Shown: positions 1-11,400 of the stretch, piece after piece
How the letters are laid out: every line of letters begins with the position of its first letter
Numbering within the stretch: position 1 is the stretch's first letter
Assembly (NCBI RefSeq): GCF_030035675.1
Contig: NC_084482.1
Location: 219,751,943 to 219,815,942, forward strand
Origin: Rhineura floridana
Lineage: Eukaryota > Chordata > Lepidosauria > Squamata > Rhineuridae
DNA length: 64,000 bases
Reading direction: 5' to 3'
The notes under the pieces: generated by a model
The model's input: only the letters and a program-made list of their open reading frames with translations
The model's database searches: none
What the model was told of the DNA's origin: nothing
Program-made: the position numbers and the translations under genes

Positions 1-365
1 GGAGAACAAAGGAAAAATTTGAAATTCTTGATAGGGGTTCTGGCTTTACCAGATATGTTTCCTGTTAAGACTCCTGTTTCCTAAGGAATGTCACTGTAAA
101 TTCCTGGTTTGGGGTGATTGATCTCTTACCCCCTAAAAGACAAATAATATTGTAACCTTTATTGAGATGGCTCCATTTTTAGAAGCGTCTGTTCTCTAAT
201 GACAGAGAAACTCATAATTTTTAGGTTTCTTCTTGTCTCTGTGATCTTTGGCTCCCGGCAGTTACAGGTAGCTCATGCTTCCACAGAAGGGCTGTTTCCC
301 AGGATTCTTTGCAACTCTTAGACTTCCAAACTTTGAGATGAATCAAAGAATGAAAAATTGCCCAA

Positions 366-440
366 AATATTATTATTATTATTATTATTATTATACTTGT
401 ACACCACCCCATAGCCGAAGCTCTCTGGGCGGTTTACAGT
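366..440 (-). mobile_element. L2-type LINE 3' tail with (TTA)n
   Basis: Complement of the common L2 tail (cccagagagcttcggctatg, ggggtg) followed by a TTA microsatellite at 371-394. Flanking sequence 1-365 and 441-889 shows nothing recognisable. Confidence 0.6.
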
Positions 441-889
441 AACATCCTTTGTAACAGTGTCTTTATGATATATGGTTTACTTACGCATATATACAACCTG
501 AGCTTAAGATGGAACAATTCTCACTGTTAACACTCCAACAGATCTTGCTTCCCCTTTTGGTTTCTAGGAGTTTTCCCAAATCCTTGGCTGAGGATTCAGC
601 CCAGAGAGCAAATCTCTCTGTGTCTTTCCAGCTCCATATCAGACTAACCCAAAATCTATCCCCTGCCCCAACCAGTTGTGTGGGAAGGGAAACGCTCATT
701 CCTACGGCAACATATTGCTGTTTCTGTTATTTCTTATACTCAATTTTACTGTATTACAGTTTGAAAATCCACAGAATAATAAAATATAAGAACATATTTG
801 AGAATCCTTGGTCTGGAAGATGGCAATATTTCATACATGGCTATTCCACTTTGGATTGCTATTCTTTAATCTTGTTTAATCTAGTAAAA

Positions 890-1124
890 TCATAGAGCCA
901 GTGTGGCATAGTGGTTAGAGTGTTGGACTAGGACCTGGGAGACCAGGGTTCGAATCCCCACACAGCAACGAAGCACACTGGGTGACCTTAGGCCAGTCAC
1001 TGCCTCTCAGCCTCAGAGGAAGGCAATGGCAAACCTCCTCTGACTACTGCTTACCAAGAAAACCCTATTCACAGGGTCACCATAACTCGAAAACGACTTG
1101 AAGGCAGTACATTTACATTTCTTT
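890..1124 (+). mobile_element. tRNA-derived SINE with LINE-like tail
   Basis: Box A-like TGGCATAGTGGTTAGAG and box B GGTTCGAATCCC, then the tail with aaaccctattcacagggtca and cgacttgaaggca. Imperfect flanking repeat TAGTAAAAT on both sides (881-889, 1125-1133). It is a SINE, not a tRNA gene. Confidence 0.8.
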
Positions 1125-1513
1125 TAGTAAAATTAGATTATCTCGAACAGATTTACTTACTGATATTATGATTATTTCTAATTCTTTCTATTTTCTATTT
1201 TCTTTTACTTATTTTTTATTTGAGATGTTACACAGTTTTTGGAAAAGTTACCGTACAAATAAAAAGATGATAGTGGTGATGATGATGTTAACATGCCATA
1301 AGTGTGTGCATATTTGCTAGAAAACAAGACTGTGCAAAATCAGTCAGGATGATGACAGATGCCATTAACTGCATAAATATGAGTGTGGTTGATCATGTTG
1401 TGATAATGCAATGCATGTAAAACATTAAGCTCATTGCAGTCCTTGTTTGTGATTCATTCATGATTTCTGCAAAAGGAAGAGAGACATCAATTCAAAACTG
1501 AATATTTTAAGAA
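1125..1513. other. 3' flank of V2R-A, shared with V2R-B
   Basis: No element recognised. Stretches such as aaaactgaatattttaagaa next to the stop and gttgtgataatgcaa recur 3' of V2R-B (50820-51142), so the duplication includes about 300 bp of 3' flank, probably 3' UTR. Confidence 0.5.
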
Positions 1514-2424
1514 TCAGAGGTCATCTTTCATTTTTGTGGCCAGGTGCTCCTTTGCATTCAGATCAGGCCTGAGGACAATAATGTAGCACTTGGGAACAAA
1601 AATGCAGACCAGAAGCCCAGCACTGGAGGCCAAGATAGAGAAGACCTGCACGGCTACCATGTATTTCCCCTTCGTGCTCAGGTAGGTGGGCACAAAGGAC
1701 ACCCAAACACTGCAGAAGACCAGCATGCTGAAGGTGATCAGCTTGGCTTCATTGAAGGCCCCAGGTAGCTTCCTGGCTAGGAAAGCCACTGTGAAGCAGA
1801 TGGCAGCCAGGAAGCCCATGTAGCCAAGGGAACCATAAAACATGGAGACAGACCCTTCATTGCATTGCAGGATGATCTCTCTAGGCTGTGAGTGCATATC
1901 AGATTCAGGGAATGGGGGAGAGATCCCCAGCCAGATAGTGCAGATGACAACTTGGACACTGGTGCAGGAGATGACAATGGAGTTAGCCAGACTCTTCCCC
2001 AGCCATCTCCTCACTTTGTTCCCTGGCTTTGTGGCCAGGAAGGCCAGCACCACAGTGATGGTTTTTGCCAGGACAGAAGAGATGGCGACTGAGAAGATGA
2101 TGCTGAAGGCTGTTTGTCGGAGAAGGCAGGTTGCTTTCCTTGGCCTGCCAATGAACAGGAAGGAGGACAGAAAGGAGAGCAGGAGGGAGATGAGGAGGAT
2201 GAAGGAGAGGTCCCAGTTGTTAGCTTTGACTATGGCAGTTTCTAGGAATTTGATGAAGATTCCTAAAACAAATCCTGTGGTTAAGGTCAAGAATAGGGAA
2301 ATGGAAACTAAGATGACCCCCAAATTTTCTTCATAAGTCAGGAAGGTGATAGTCTTGTGAATACACTGATCTTGTTCTGTGTTTGGATGCTGATCATCTG
2401 GACATTTTGTGCAGTGGTCGGCAT
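1514..2424 (-). CDS. V2R-A exon 6 (rest of cysteine-rich domain, 7TM, tail)
   Basis: 911 nt. Acceptor is a T-run ending CTCAG. Starts [14 protein letters not shown], then seven hydrophobic segments. Family signatures include [74 protein letters not shown] and [13 protein letters not shown]. Stop is at 1514-1516 after a short tail. About 92% identical to V2R-B exon 6 by eye. Confidence 0.95.
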
Positions 2425-5400
2425 CTGAGGAGAAAAAAAGTTGCTAAAGCGTTAGTTACATCCTTAACCATCTGACTTCTATTAGACATGGACAAAATAT
2501 GCAGATGAGGGAATAAGAATGTGTGTTTTTGAAGGGGAGGCAAATACCTTGTTGATTTTACAAATGAAAAGATCTGACAATTTCAGTTCTCCATCCCCTA
2601 ACAGATGCCTTGTTGTAAACATTGTGTGGTTGGCAAAGTGCATCGCAAAATTCAAACAAGTGCAAATGCAAAAGATGGTTGTGTTTTGGTTCTAATATTG
2701 TTTTGAAAATTGAGAACCTGATAGATTCAGGTTGAAAAGCAAACGGAATAGAAATCCTCACACATTCCTTATTTCCTTATCTAATGTTTACCCTCGTATG
2801 CTGCTGCTCCTCCAAGTTTATGGAGGTGACACTCAAGTTTTTTAAAACAACCTTGTGAGGTCGGTTAGGATGAGAAGTAGTTACCCAATGTGTTTCAAGG
2901 CAGAGTGGGGATTTGAACACTGCTCTCCTGGGTCCTAATGCAACACTCTAGCAACTATACCACACTGGCTTTCTACAACAGAGGGCATGCTTCAGTCTTT
3001 GGCCTCATCACCCAAGAAAAGCTTTCAGACGGCAGGGGCAGGAAATCTGACTCTGTGAGATTTTCCAGAGGAGACCACAGAGGGCAAGATGAAGCAGTTT
3101 CTTAGCTTGGTGTATATAGATAGAACTGTGTTGTTCAATTCTGGAAGCGTAAGGTGGGTTAAGCCCACCGTTACTTAGGAGAATGAAATCCATTTGTGAG
3201 TTACAGTTGATTTGTACCCTTCCTTCAAGGAGTTCAGCTTACCATGCTTGTGGTTATCTTATTTTTATATTCACAACATTTAGGTACAAAAGGCTGAATA
3301 ATAGTGAATGGCCTGAGGCAGCAAGCTCCCTTGTTCCTAAGCAGAGATGTGAATTTGGTACTCCTCAGTCCAAAGCCAAAACTCCAGCTACCTCATCAGT
3401 CTGGCCACAACTGGTTTCAGTTGTGGCTGCCCATCTGTCTGGTGCCTTCATTCACATCTTTTCAGTTCCAGGTAAAGACTTAATCTTTCCCCCAAGCATT
3501 TCGCAAAGCAAGCTGGAGGCCAAAGCTTCCTGAGGTTGTATGGGGATGGTTTCTTTTTATGATTATTTACATTACTGTTGTTTTTATCAATGTTGTAAGT
3601 AGCTTGGAGACATTCAGGTAACAAGCAACATCATAAACATAATCATAATTCTGATACTAATTATAATGTTTTAAACAAATTAACAATACAGAATTGGGAT
3701 TTTGTATCCGAGTCTAAAAATATTGATACCCAAGTTAATGAAATAGCTAAAAATGTCCAAATTGAATCTCAAATAATTAATGTTTGTGTAAACAATAAAG
3801 GGGAAATACCAGTGAATTGACATGTATATGGAATATATCAAAATATCAACTGATATATATATATATATATATATACACACCACCCCATAGCCGAAGCTCT
3901 CTGGGCAGTTTACAGCAATTAAAAACAATAAAAACAAATATACAAATTTTAAAACAGAAAAACAATTTAAAAACAATTTTAAAAAAATTTTTTTAAAAAA
4001 ATTTAAAATCACATGCTAAAGTGCCTGGGAGAAGAGAAAAGTCTTGACCTGGTGCTGAAAAGATAACAGAGTTGGCGCCAGGTGCACCTTGTCAGGGAGA
4101 TCATTTCATAATTTGGAATGCTATAGTGAATGCACCAGGGGAGCAGGAGACTTGACCTCCTCTCTGAGATATTGGACTGCCCTACAAATTTGTCAAAATG
4201 CAAACACCATTTGGGTTGGTCTTTCACACTCCCGTCCACTTTCTGTGTAGCTTGGAAGAATTTGGTAACATGTGCCTCTGAGCATATGGTGAGTGGTGGC
4301 AACCCCTGCAATCAGCCCAAATAATAGACATGTGCTGTGCTGATCTTGTTTTAGCCGGGAGGAAGCAACATTATTAAGACAGTTGATATAGTTCAGATGG
4401 TCGCTTTAAATATGCCTGATATACTTTGCAATTTTAGTGAAATGTCCTATAGGAAATCATTTTCTTTTGTTTCTATTTCTGTGACTATGTGAAGTACAGC
4501 AACACTTTGCAAAATTTACACTAAAAAATCTCCAAACATAATTGTGGAATAAGGGCACTGACTTCTGCAGAATAGTCACCAGTGGACCTCAGAAGTGTCT
4601 CAATTTGCACAAGATAAAACTGTGGGAGGTGAAATTTATTCTAGCAAAATTCTAGGTGTACTCTATGTGTTTAATTGACCGTGCCCACCTTGCCTTAAAT
4701 GAAATGGTTTAAACATAGCAGGCTGAAAACATGCACCCTCTTTTTTTCAACAGCTAGAGTCATTGCTGAAGGAGCAACATATTTTAATCACTCTGATTTT
4801 ACATCAAACTGCAGTTTCAGATTCAACTGTTAATGTACGCAAAATAGAAATATAACCTCCAATTCGAAACACAAAAGGCTGTCTTCACCATCATATGACA
4901 CTGACCAATAAAAAGGCTTTGAAATTAATAAAAATAAATTTGACACAGATTTCTAGGATGAATAATGAGGGAAATAAAATGTTCTAGTTTAGATTCTCTG
5001 TAGAAACATTAGTAACACAGGAAAGAAGCAAAGTAAGAACACCACCAACAAACATACAAAAATATACTTCTTTATCTTTGGAGATGGCAGGTGTTGCCAG
5101 CACTCCCCATATGCTCAGAGGCACATGTTACCAAATTCTTCCAAGCTACACAGGAAGTGGATTGGACTGTGAAAGACCAATCCAAATTGTGTTTGCATTA
5201 ATTTGTAGGGCAGTCCAATATCTCAGAGAGGAGGTCAGGTCTCCTGCTCCCCTGGTGCATTCACTATAGCATTCCAAATTATGGAATGATTTGCCTGGCG
5301 AGGTGTGACTGGCACCAACACTGTTATCTTTTCAGTGCCAGGTCAAGAATTTCCTTTTCTCCCAGGCATTTTAGCATGTATTTTAAAATTATTTTAATTT

Positions 5401-8400
5401 TTTTTTAATTGTGTTTTTAAATTGTTTTCCTGTTTTAAAATTTGTATATTTGTTTTTATTGTTTTTAATTGCTGTAAACTGCCCAGAGAGCTTCGGCTAT
5501 GTCGCGGTATATAAATGTAATAAATAAATAGCTACCCAATTTCCCTGCTTTTTAAAGTTTGATAGAAATATCTGTGGGCTATAGGTACGTTCTTAAACCA
5601 CAAGGCTTTTTGCCTAGTAGTGAATTAACCTGCTTTTTAATCGGGGAGGTAAGAAATGGGATCCTGTGCAAGTTTGCTGAGAATGGATTGATCATTTGCA
5701 TGCTTATTGAGTTCAGTGGGATTTACTCCCCTGCAATCATGCTTAGGATAGGTGAAACTGACCACAGGGGATGGGGAGGGGAGGGGGAGGGGGAGGAGGA
5801 AGGAGGGAGGGGACAAAATGCAGAGGGGAGGACTGGGATGGGAGCAGGCAGGATAGGGAGGGAAGGAGGACAGGCTTGATCATTTGCATGTTTATTGAAT
5901 GCAGTGTGATTTACTCCTGTGCAATCATGCTTAGGATAGGTAAAACTGACCAGGAAGGGAGGGAGGGAGGGCTGGAGTAGGCAGGGGAGGAGGAAGAGAA
6001 GAGGGGAGGAGGAAGGGAGAAGAGAGGGGAAGGAGGGGGAAAGCAGGTCTGATCATTTGGAAGGGGGTAAAGGAAGGAGGAGGGAAGGGTAGGTTTGATC
6101 ATTTGCATGCTTAATCATGCTTTAGATAGGTAAAACTTAACATGGGGAGGAGGAGGGGAAGGGGAAGGAGGGGATGGGGATGGGGAGGGAAGGGGAGGGA
6201 AGGGCAAAGGAAGGGGGAAGGAAGGGGCAACCAGGAGGGGATACGAGGGAGGGTGGGTTTGATCGTTTGCATACTTGTTGAATTCAACGGGATTTATTTC
6301 TGTGCAATCATGTTTGAAAATGGAAATGGACCGCCTTCGAGTCAATCCTGACTTATGTTGACCCTATGAATAGGGTTTTCATGGTAAACGGTATTCAGAG
6401 GTGGTTTTTCCATTGCCTTCCTCTGAGGCTGCAAGGCAGTGACTGGCCCAACATCACCCAGTCAGCTTCATGGCTGTGTGGAGATTTGAACCCTGGTCTC
6501 CCAGGTCATAGTCCAACACTGACCTGGGGGAGGAGCAGGAAGGGGAGGGGGAGTAGATTGGGTGGGTGGGCACTGGGCAGAAGGGAAACCCCTTTCCTTT
6601 CCAAAAGGAAAACATTCTGAACGGTATCTTTGCTTTTCAGCATTTCCGCCACCTTTTTATTCTACAGCAGGCACATGTAGCCTCCCACCTAAATTTAAAC
6701 CAAAGCTGTGCCTCGCCACATCCACACCAGGCCTTTATTTTACTTTGGACAGTCATGGCTTCTCTCAAAGAACCCTGGGAAGTGTAGTTAGGGAAGGGTG
6801 CTGAGAGTTGCTAGGAGATGCCCTGTTCCCCTCACTTCAATCAGAGTGGCTGACTGTTAAACCAGTCTGGCCGCTGGAGCTCTCTCAGTGGAACAGGAGT
6901 CTCCTCTCAGCACCCTTCACAAACCACACTTCCCAGGATTCTCTGAGGGAAGCCATGACTGTCTCAAGTGAAATCAAAGTCTGGAGTGGGTGTGGTGCCC
7001 TGAGTAGGCGTCCAGCAGCTGCGAGTCTGGCTTTTAGAATGCTGACAGTTGGTTCTTACTGAGCATGCCTGACACTATAATAGGGTTCCAGCCAAAATTT
7101 CTGAAATTAATTAAAAATCAGCCAATCATTTTTTTAAAAACTTTTATACTGCAGAAGGTGAAGGTCAGAGTATGGGGCAAGGTCAGTGTTAGGATTACAG
7201 GTACTCTGTGAACATGGCTGATTTTTAATGAATTTCAACAGATTATGAGAACTCTCAGAGAAAGTCCGAAAGGGCTCTAGAGTTTTTCTCTCTCTTTTTA
7301 GACTTTGAACTCTTTATTCTCTGACTGTTTTGTGTATCACCATGAAAATTGACAGCGTTGTTAAGCAAGCATTTCTGAGTTCAGGACTATAAGTTTTGTA
7401 AGGTTTTGTTTTGAAAGGAGCTTATGGGAAGCATCAGAATGGCGTGGGGGTATTTTTAATTTAACATTGCGGAATGTGAAAAATCCATGCTGGCTATAGT
7501 ACACAGCCACTCTTGTGGCTGTATAATCCAAATGTAATATACAAATACTTAGATAGTAGGTGAGCCGGGCTGTATATTTAGCAAACCTTGAGCTGTCCTA
7601 CATGCCATTTGCTGGCTGACCTGTGAGAGACTTACTATTTGGAAAAGGCCCCAAATGGTGAGTGACAACGGAAAGTGGCTAGCATCCAAACCAGGAGAAA
7701 AAGACGGGCAGAAACCAAGATGCTAGAAACGTAGAAATTTATTGTTTGTAATACCCAACACGTTTCAGCCTGTTGATTTTCAGGCCTTCATCAGGAGCTA
7801 TAAATAAATGAAACAGCAGGGACAAATTACTTACATAAACATGTAAAATCATACATATGAAATCTATAAATCAATCTGAGACTTACATTATAGGCTGGCA
7901 AGAAGTTCAAATGAGCAGACCGCTTCCAACAATATAAATGCCTCAAAGAAGAGTACATAGGCATATGTATATATACAAGCAACCAGAAATGAGATGTAGG
8001 TGAAATCACTTAAACGTTCTTCTTATGGTTAAATAAGAAACACCTGAGAGTGGAAAACAAGTAAGGGACCATGGATATTATCTGGATTTCATAATAGAAG
8101 AAGGAACCCTAGTGGTTTAAATGAGGAACTCGAGTTCTATAACGTAAGCCTATAATGCCTATAGTCTCAGTTTGATTTATATATTTCATATGTATGATTT
8201 TACATGTTTATGTAAGTAATTTGTCCCTGCTGTTTCATTTATTTACAGCCCCTGACGAAGGCCTAAAAATCAACAGGCTGAAATGTGTTGGGTTTTTACA
8301 AACAATAAATTTCTACTTTTCTAGCATCTTGGTTTCTGCCCCTCTTTTTTCCTAAATGGTGAGTGCCCACTGGTAAAATATTTGGAGGTATCACCTCACA

Positions 8401-11400
8401 TTAAATCTGGACAATTTTGAACCAGTTAATACCTATTTTTCAGATTGCGCAAACCACATGTTCATTCAAGATGCTTCAAAGGATATACATATTTTCTCAG
8501 GAGAAGATAGGTTAGTAGTATAAAGATTTAGGTTCGTTCAGCTCTGGTGGGCTTACTGATTTGTTTGTTACATTTTTCTCTCTAGGTGATTATATTATGC
8601 TTTGTTACAACAGCAAACCGTCTTTGTAGTGACAAAATCGAATCATATATTGTATCTATATTGAGCACTGAACAAGACCCATTTAGGGTAGAAATGTATT
8701 TGGTCTACTATCTAGGTATTTATATGTTTCATTTGGTTTGTCACAACATTGCTGGCTATATCAGTTGATATTTTGACATACTGCATATACATGTCAATAA
8801 TATAGAACTTTTAGACATTTTAATTATTTGTATTTTCCTTGCATTGTTATATACATGCATAGAAAAAGGAAATGGACTGCCTTCAAGTCAATCCCGACTT
8901 ATGGCTACCCTGTGAATAGGGATTTCGTGGTAAGCGGCATTCAGAGGGGTTTACCATTGCCTCCCTCTGAGGCTAGTCCTCCCCAGCTGGCTAGGGCCTG
9001 CTCAGCTTGCCACAGCTGCACAAGCCAGGCCCTTCCTTGTCTGCAACTGCCAGCTGGGGGGGCAATTGGACTCCTTGGGACTATGCAGCTTGCCCATAGC
9101 TGCACAGGTGGCAGGGCACGTAACCCCTGAGCCACTCACTGTGGGGGTGATCTTTAGCTGGCCCTTGACACCCAGGAGATTGACATAAAAGTTGGATACT
9201 TTATTTTATTACCTTCGTAATCAATATTTTAAACCCAGATACTCAAGCCCAATTCTGCATTGGTATCCATTTTTGTAGGTTGGGTTTACATTCCCTTGTT
9301 CCTTAAATCAGAAACAGGAATCCTTCTTAAAGCCTCCTTCTCTTACTACAGTGTATCTGCACCCAGAGCTGTTCCAGATGTTTTGGCCTACAATGCCCAT
9401 AAGTCCGAACAACATGGCTGTGTTGTCTAGGACTTGTGGAAAATGATTTTAATCTTGTTATAAGTTGTTCGTTAGGATGTTAAAAGAAATAGATGCCCAC
9501 ATCACCCTGAGAGAAATTCCTTGACGTAGCTCTTGTAGAAAAGCCTGTAGCATCAGGGAAGATGTGTGTCAAGGTCGCTTAATTTGCTTAGGCATCGCAT
9601 TCCTATGTTAGAGTAATGGCGCTTATACCCCTACCAACGCCCTAACCTGAAGAAGAGAAAACCAACACCATATAAGGAAAATGGAAACTGGACAGGGGTC
9701 TTCCATGAGGGGAGAACGAAACTACACGTATGGAATTTCTTGTAAATGGGCTGATTTCGGGGAAATGGGCAGGGGCATATGTTGTACTTTCTATACGTAA
9801 CCTTCCTGTGAGTAAAAAAGGCTGGCTGCGCCCAGCCCAAGCAGAATCGGCCTGGCTGCTTCTCCTCTTGCAAGTGTACTAATAAACTTGGCATATTTTT
9901 ACCTTACTTGTTTCATTGTTCCTGGGTTTATTGGAACCTTGTGATCTGGGAGCGAGCCTTAGCCTATCAATATTTAAAATATTGAGGCGTTATTGTTATT
10001 ATTGTTAACAGACTGATGGAAGTTGAAGCTCAAAATGTCTGGAGGGTCCCAGGCAGCAGAAGCCTGCCTCACCCATTCCTCTAAAGCTTTGTGAAAGGCT
10101 GAATCAGAAGAGTGAATCAAAATAAGGCAGGGAATGGTCTAATAAATAGAAATCAAGGGATTGTTTGGGAGGTAAAGGACCATCAAACTTACTATCCTGA
10201 ACTTTGTACATCAGTTTTACTGCCAAGGATCCTCTGCCTATCTTCCACAGAATCACAACACTTTGCAAAGATTTCTTTACTTATTGTTACACTCGGCAAA
10301 ATTTCCAATCTGAGTTTATCTCTGCAATTGCATGAAGGATCTCATGACACATTTGCAAAGTAAAGCAACTCTCACAGGCAACCCCACAACCAGACTAATA
10401 CTACAGCCTATTCTATGGGCAACTATAGAGTGTTTCTTTCAAGCCTAATATCAGTGGGGGGAGGTGACTGTGGGTGCCGGGGAAGGCCCCCATGGGCACA
10501 TCACATTAGTGATCCCTGAGTAAAGGAGATTGTGGAGGGCATGGTTTAAATTAGAGAAGAGAGACACACTGTGGGAAATGCATGCTGAACCCCCCCCTAC
10601 ACACTCCCTCTGTAGCCCAATGAATGATTCCTCAAGGCCATATGTTTCAACTCATGTACTGGGTTTAATGAAGGTGATTAAAAGTACAGAGGCCAAGACA
10701 TGATTCTTGTTCAGAAATGTCCCTCAGATCTCCACTGAAAGTGTCTTTGAGTGAATCTTTGCTCTACTTATATTCTCCCAAGGAATGCCCTCTCCCTAGG
10801 ACTCACCCACCTTCCTGAGTGGAGATGGTCCCTTCTGCACATGGAGCACAAGCAGAGCAGCAAACCGGCTTTTCTTCTTGAACAACCTTCTTGTATCCAG
10901 GGCGACAGCTTTCAGTACACCTGGAGCGAGGCACCGTCTAGCCATAAAGAGAAGGAGGTGCACCAAGGGGAAAGCGTTAGGAGAATTTGTGTCTACGGAA
11001 TTCATGCACAGAGTTTGGGAAGGACCCATCATGATCTCTGGTCCCACTGACAATAAGTAACCCCCACACCCATTTTACAAGGGAAATCTAACTGAAATGG
11101 ACATTGGTGAATTAAGGTTTGGTGAATATATTATCATGTCTTTATGTCTCATTTTAGTGGTGGGATAAAATTTCATAGATCTGTGGCCCAGATGATTACA
11201 TTTTGGGTAAACTAAAATGGTGTGCATTCACTGTAGATAGAAACCAAAGTTGGCTCCTGTTTAAAAGCCAAGCTCCACCAGATGAATCTTAAAAATCTGT
11301 CCAACATCATAGAATCATAGAACAGTAGAGTTGGAAGGGGCCTATAAGGCCATCAAGTCCAACCCCCTGCTCAATGTAGGAATCCAAATCAAAACATTCC

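Larger units (their letters stand above)
7665..8353. mobile_element. Penelope-like relic with inverted terminal repeats
   Basis: Two arms of about 190 bp (about 7690-7882 and 8165-8353) in opposite orientation around a 280-bp centre. The whole is flanked by a perfect 12-bp direct repeat, aaatggtgagtg (7653-7664 and 8354-8365). Each arm has a hammerhead-ribozyme core and an aataaatttcta end, as in the terminal repeats of Penelope-like retroelements (known to be direct or inverted and to carry hammerheads). No reverse transcriptase frame remains. Confidence 0.6.

Noticed and set aside
894-970. tRNA-like A and B boxes.
   Set aside because: Part of a SINE with a LINE-like tail; no cloverleaf with proper anticodon stem.
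1842-2336. 164-codon open frame on the plus strand opposite V2R-A exon 6, with a 164-codon twin at 51477-51971.
   Set aside because: Both are antisense shadows of the conserved 7TM exon; their similarity follows from the sense strand.
5559-6351. Several open frames in the GGA-rich stretch.
   Set aside because: Low-complexity sequence gives long frames on both strands without any domain.
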